The notes under the pieces are model-generated. The model had not been told where the DNA came from. It made no database searches and saw only the letters and a list, made by a program, of their open reading frames with translations. A stretch of 5,144 nucleotides of DNA from Actinomycetes bacterium. GTDB taxonomy: Bacteria > Actinomycetota > Acidimicrobiia > Acidimicrobiales > Palsa-688. Location of the stretch: the NCBI GenBank assembly GCA_021796905.1, contig JAKABK010000179.1, forward strand, positions 1 through 5,144. The letters are read 5' to 3'. Within the stretch, counting starts at the first letter, position 1. Each line of letters opens with the position of its first letter. The translations under genes and the position numbers were made by a program. This document shows, piece by piece, positions 4,972-5,144 of this stretch.

Positions 4972-5005
4972 CGCCCGGGGACCGTCGGTCGCTGACGCCC
5001 GGGCG
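4972..5005 (+). terminator. Stem-loop after the sigma-like gene
   Basis: CGCCCGGG (4972-4979) and CCCGGGCG (4998-5005) form a perfect 8-bp GC stem beginning 6 nt past the TGA. The 18-nt loop contains a small GACC-GTC-GGTC hairpin. The 3' arm is itself part of the 12-bp palindrome ACGCCCGGGCGT (4995-5006). There is no U-run, but position and stability fit an actinobacterial terminator. Confidence 0.45.
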
Positions 5006-5067
5006 TTGACGGAGCGGGCTGCCGGCGGCCGGGCGGGGGACACTGGGTGTGGTCCGAACCGTTTGGA

Positions 5068-5081
5068 GATCGTGCACGATC
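5068..5081. promoter_or_regulatory. Perfect 14-bp palindrome, possible operator
   Basis: GATCGTGCACGATC reads the same on both strands. TGG and CA flank it, extending the symmetry imperfectly. It lies 100 bp past the sigma-like gene in sequence with no supported gene. A dimeric repressor site for a gene starting beyond the right edge is plausible. No -10/-35 pair was recognised around it. Confidence 0.3.
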
Positions 5082-5144
5082 CAGCGAGGCGGGGCGCGAA
5101 GTTCGGGACCTTCGGCCCTGCCCTGGCCCTCCGTCCGTCGGGTA

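Noticed and set aside
4501..5060. 12-base direct repeat GTGGTCCGAACC at 4501-4512 and 5049-5060
   Set aside because: One repeat of this length in 5 kb of GC-rich DNA is expected by chance, and nothing else flanks it to suggest a mobile unit or attachment site.

Overview
The window is GC-rich bacterial DNA that reads as Actinomycetota. The composition is high GC with strong G/C preference at third codon positions. The gene set is two GAF-ANTAR proteins, a GAF-like/SpoIIE-type PP2C phosphatase and a small ECF-sigma-like protein, which is typical of high-GC actinobacteria. The genus cannot be read from the sequence. No mobile element, CRISPR array, tRNA or rRNA was seen.

Layout, left to right. 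Positions 1-144 hold the last 47 codons of an unidentified plus-strand gene. Positions 145-638 are a gene-free gap. Three minus-strand genes follow, transcribed from right to left: the phosphatase (3722 to 2475), a GAF-ANTAR protein (2235 to 1519) and a second GAF-ANTAR protein (1382 to 639). A tiny ORF (2288 to 2232) with a very good ribosome binding site sits just ahead of the first ANTAR gene, and its stop overlaps that gene's GTG start as GTGA. A gap of about 390 bp (3723-4113) separates this block from a plus-strand unit. That unit starts with a near-consensus promoter (TTGACA, 17 bp, TAACCT). It runs through about 290 nt of leader with weak codon periodicity and long nested inverted repeats, and ends in the sigma-like gene (about 4435-4965). 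A stem-loop follows the sigma-like stop, and a perfect 14-bp palindrome lies near the right edge.

How the parts may work together (inference). GAF domains sense small ligands or redox state. SpoIIE-type phosphatases usually dephosphorylate STAS-type anti-anti-sigma proteins, or work in similar partner switches. ANTAR domains bind RNA hairpins and prevent transcription termination. The structured leader ahead of the sigma-like gene is therefore a natural place to look for an RNA target of the neighbouring ANTAR proteins. However, I could not find the known ANTAR hexaloop signature in it. No STAS or RsbW-like partner and no histidine kinase is encoded in the window.

The most interesting item is the leader at 4150-4500. 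It has a 14-bp stem enclosing an 11- to 14-bp stem, and the non-Watson-Crick pairs are all G-U when read as plus-strand RNA.
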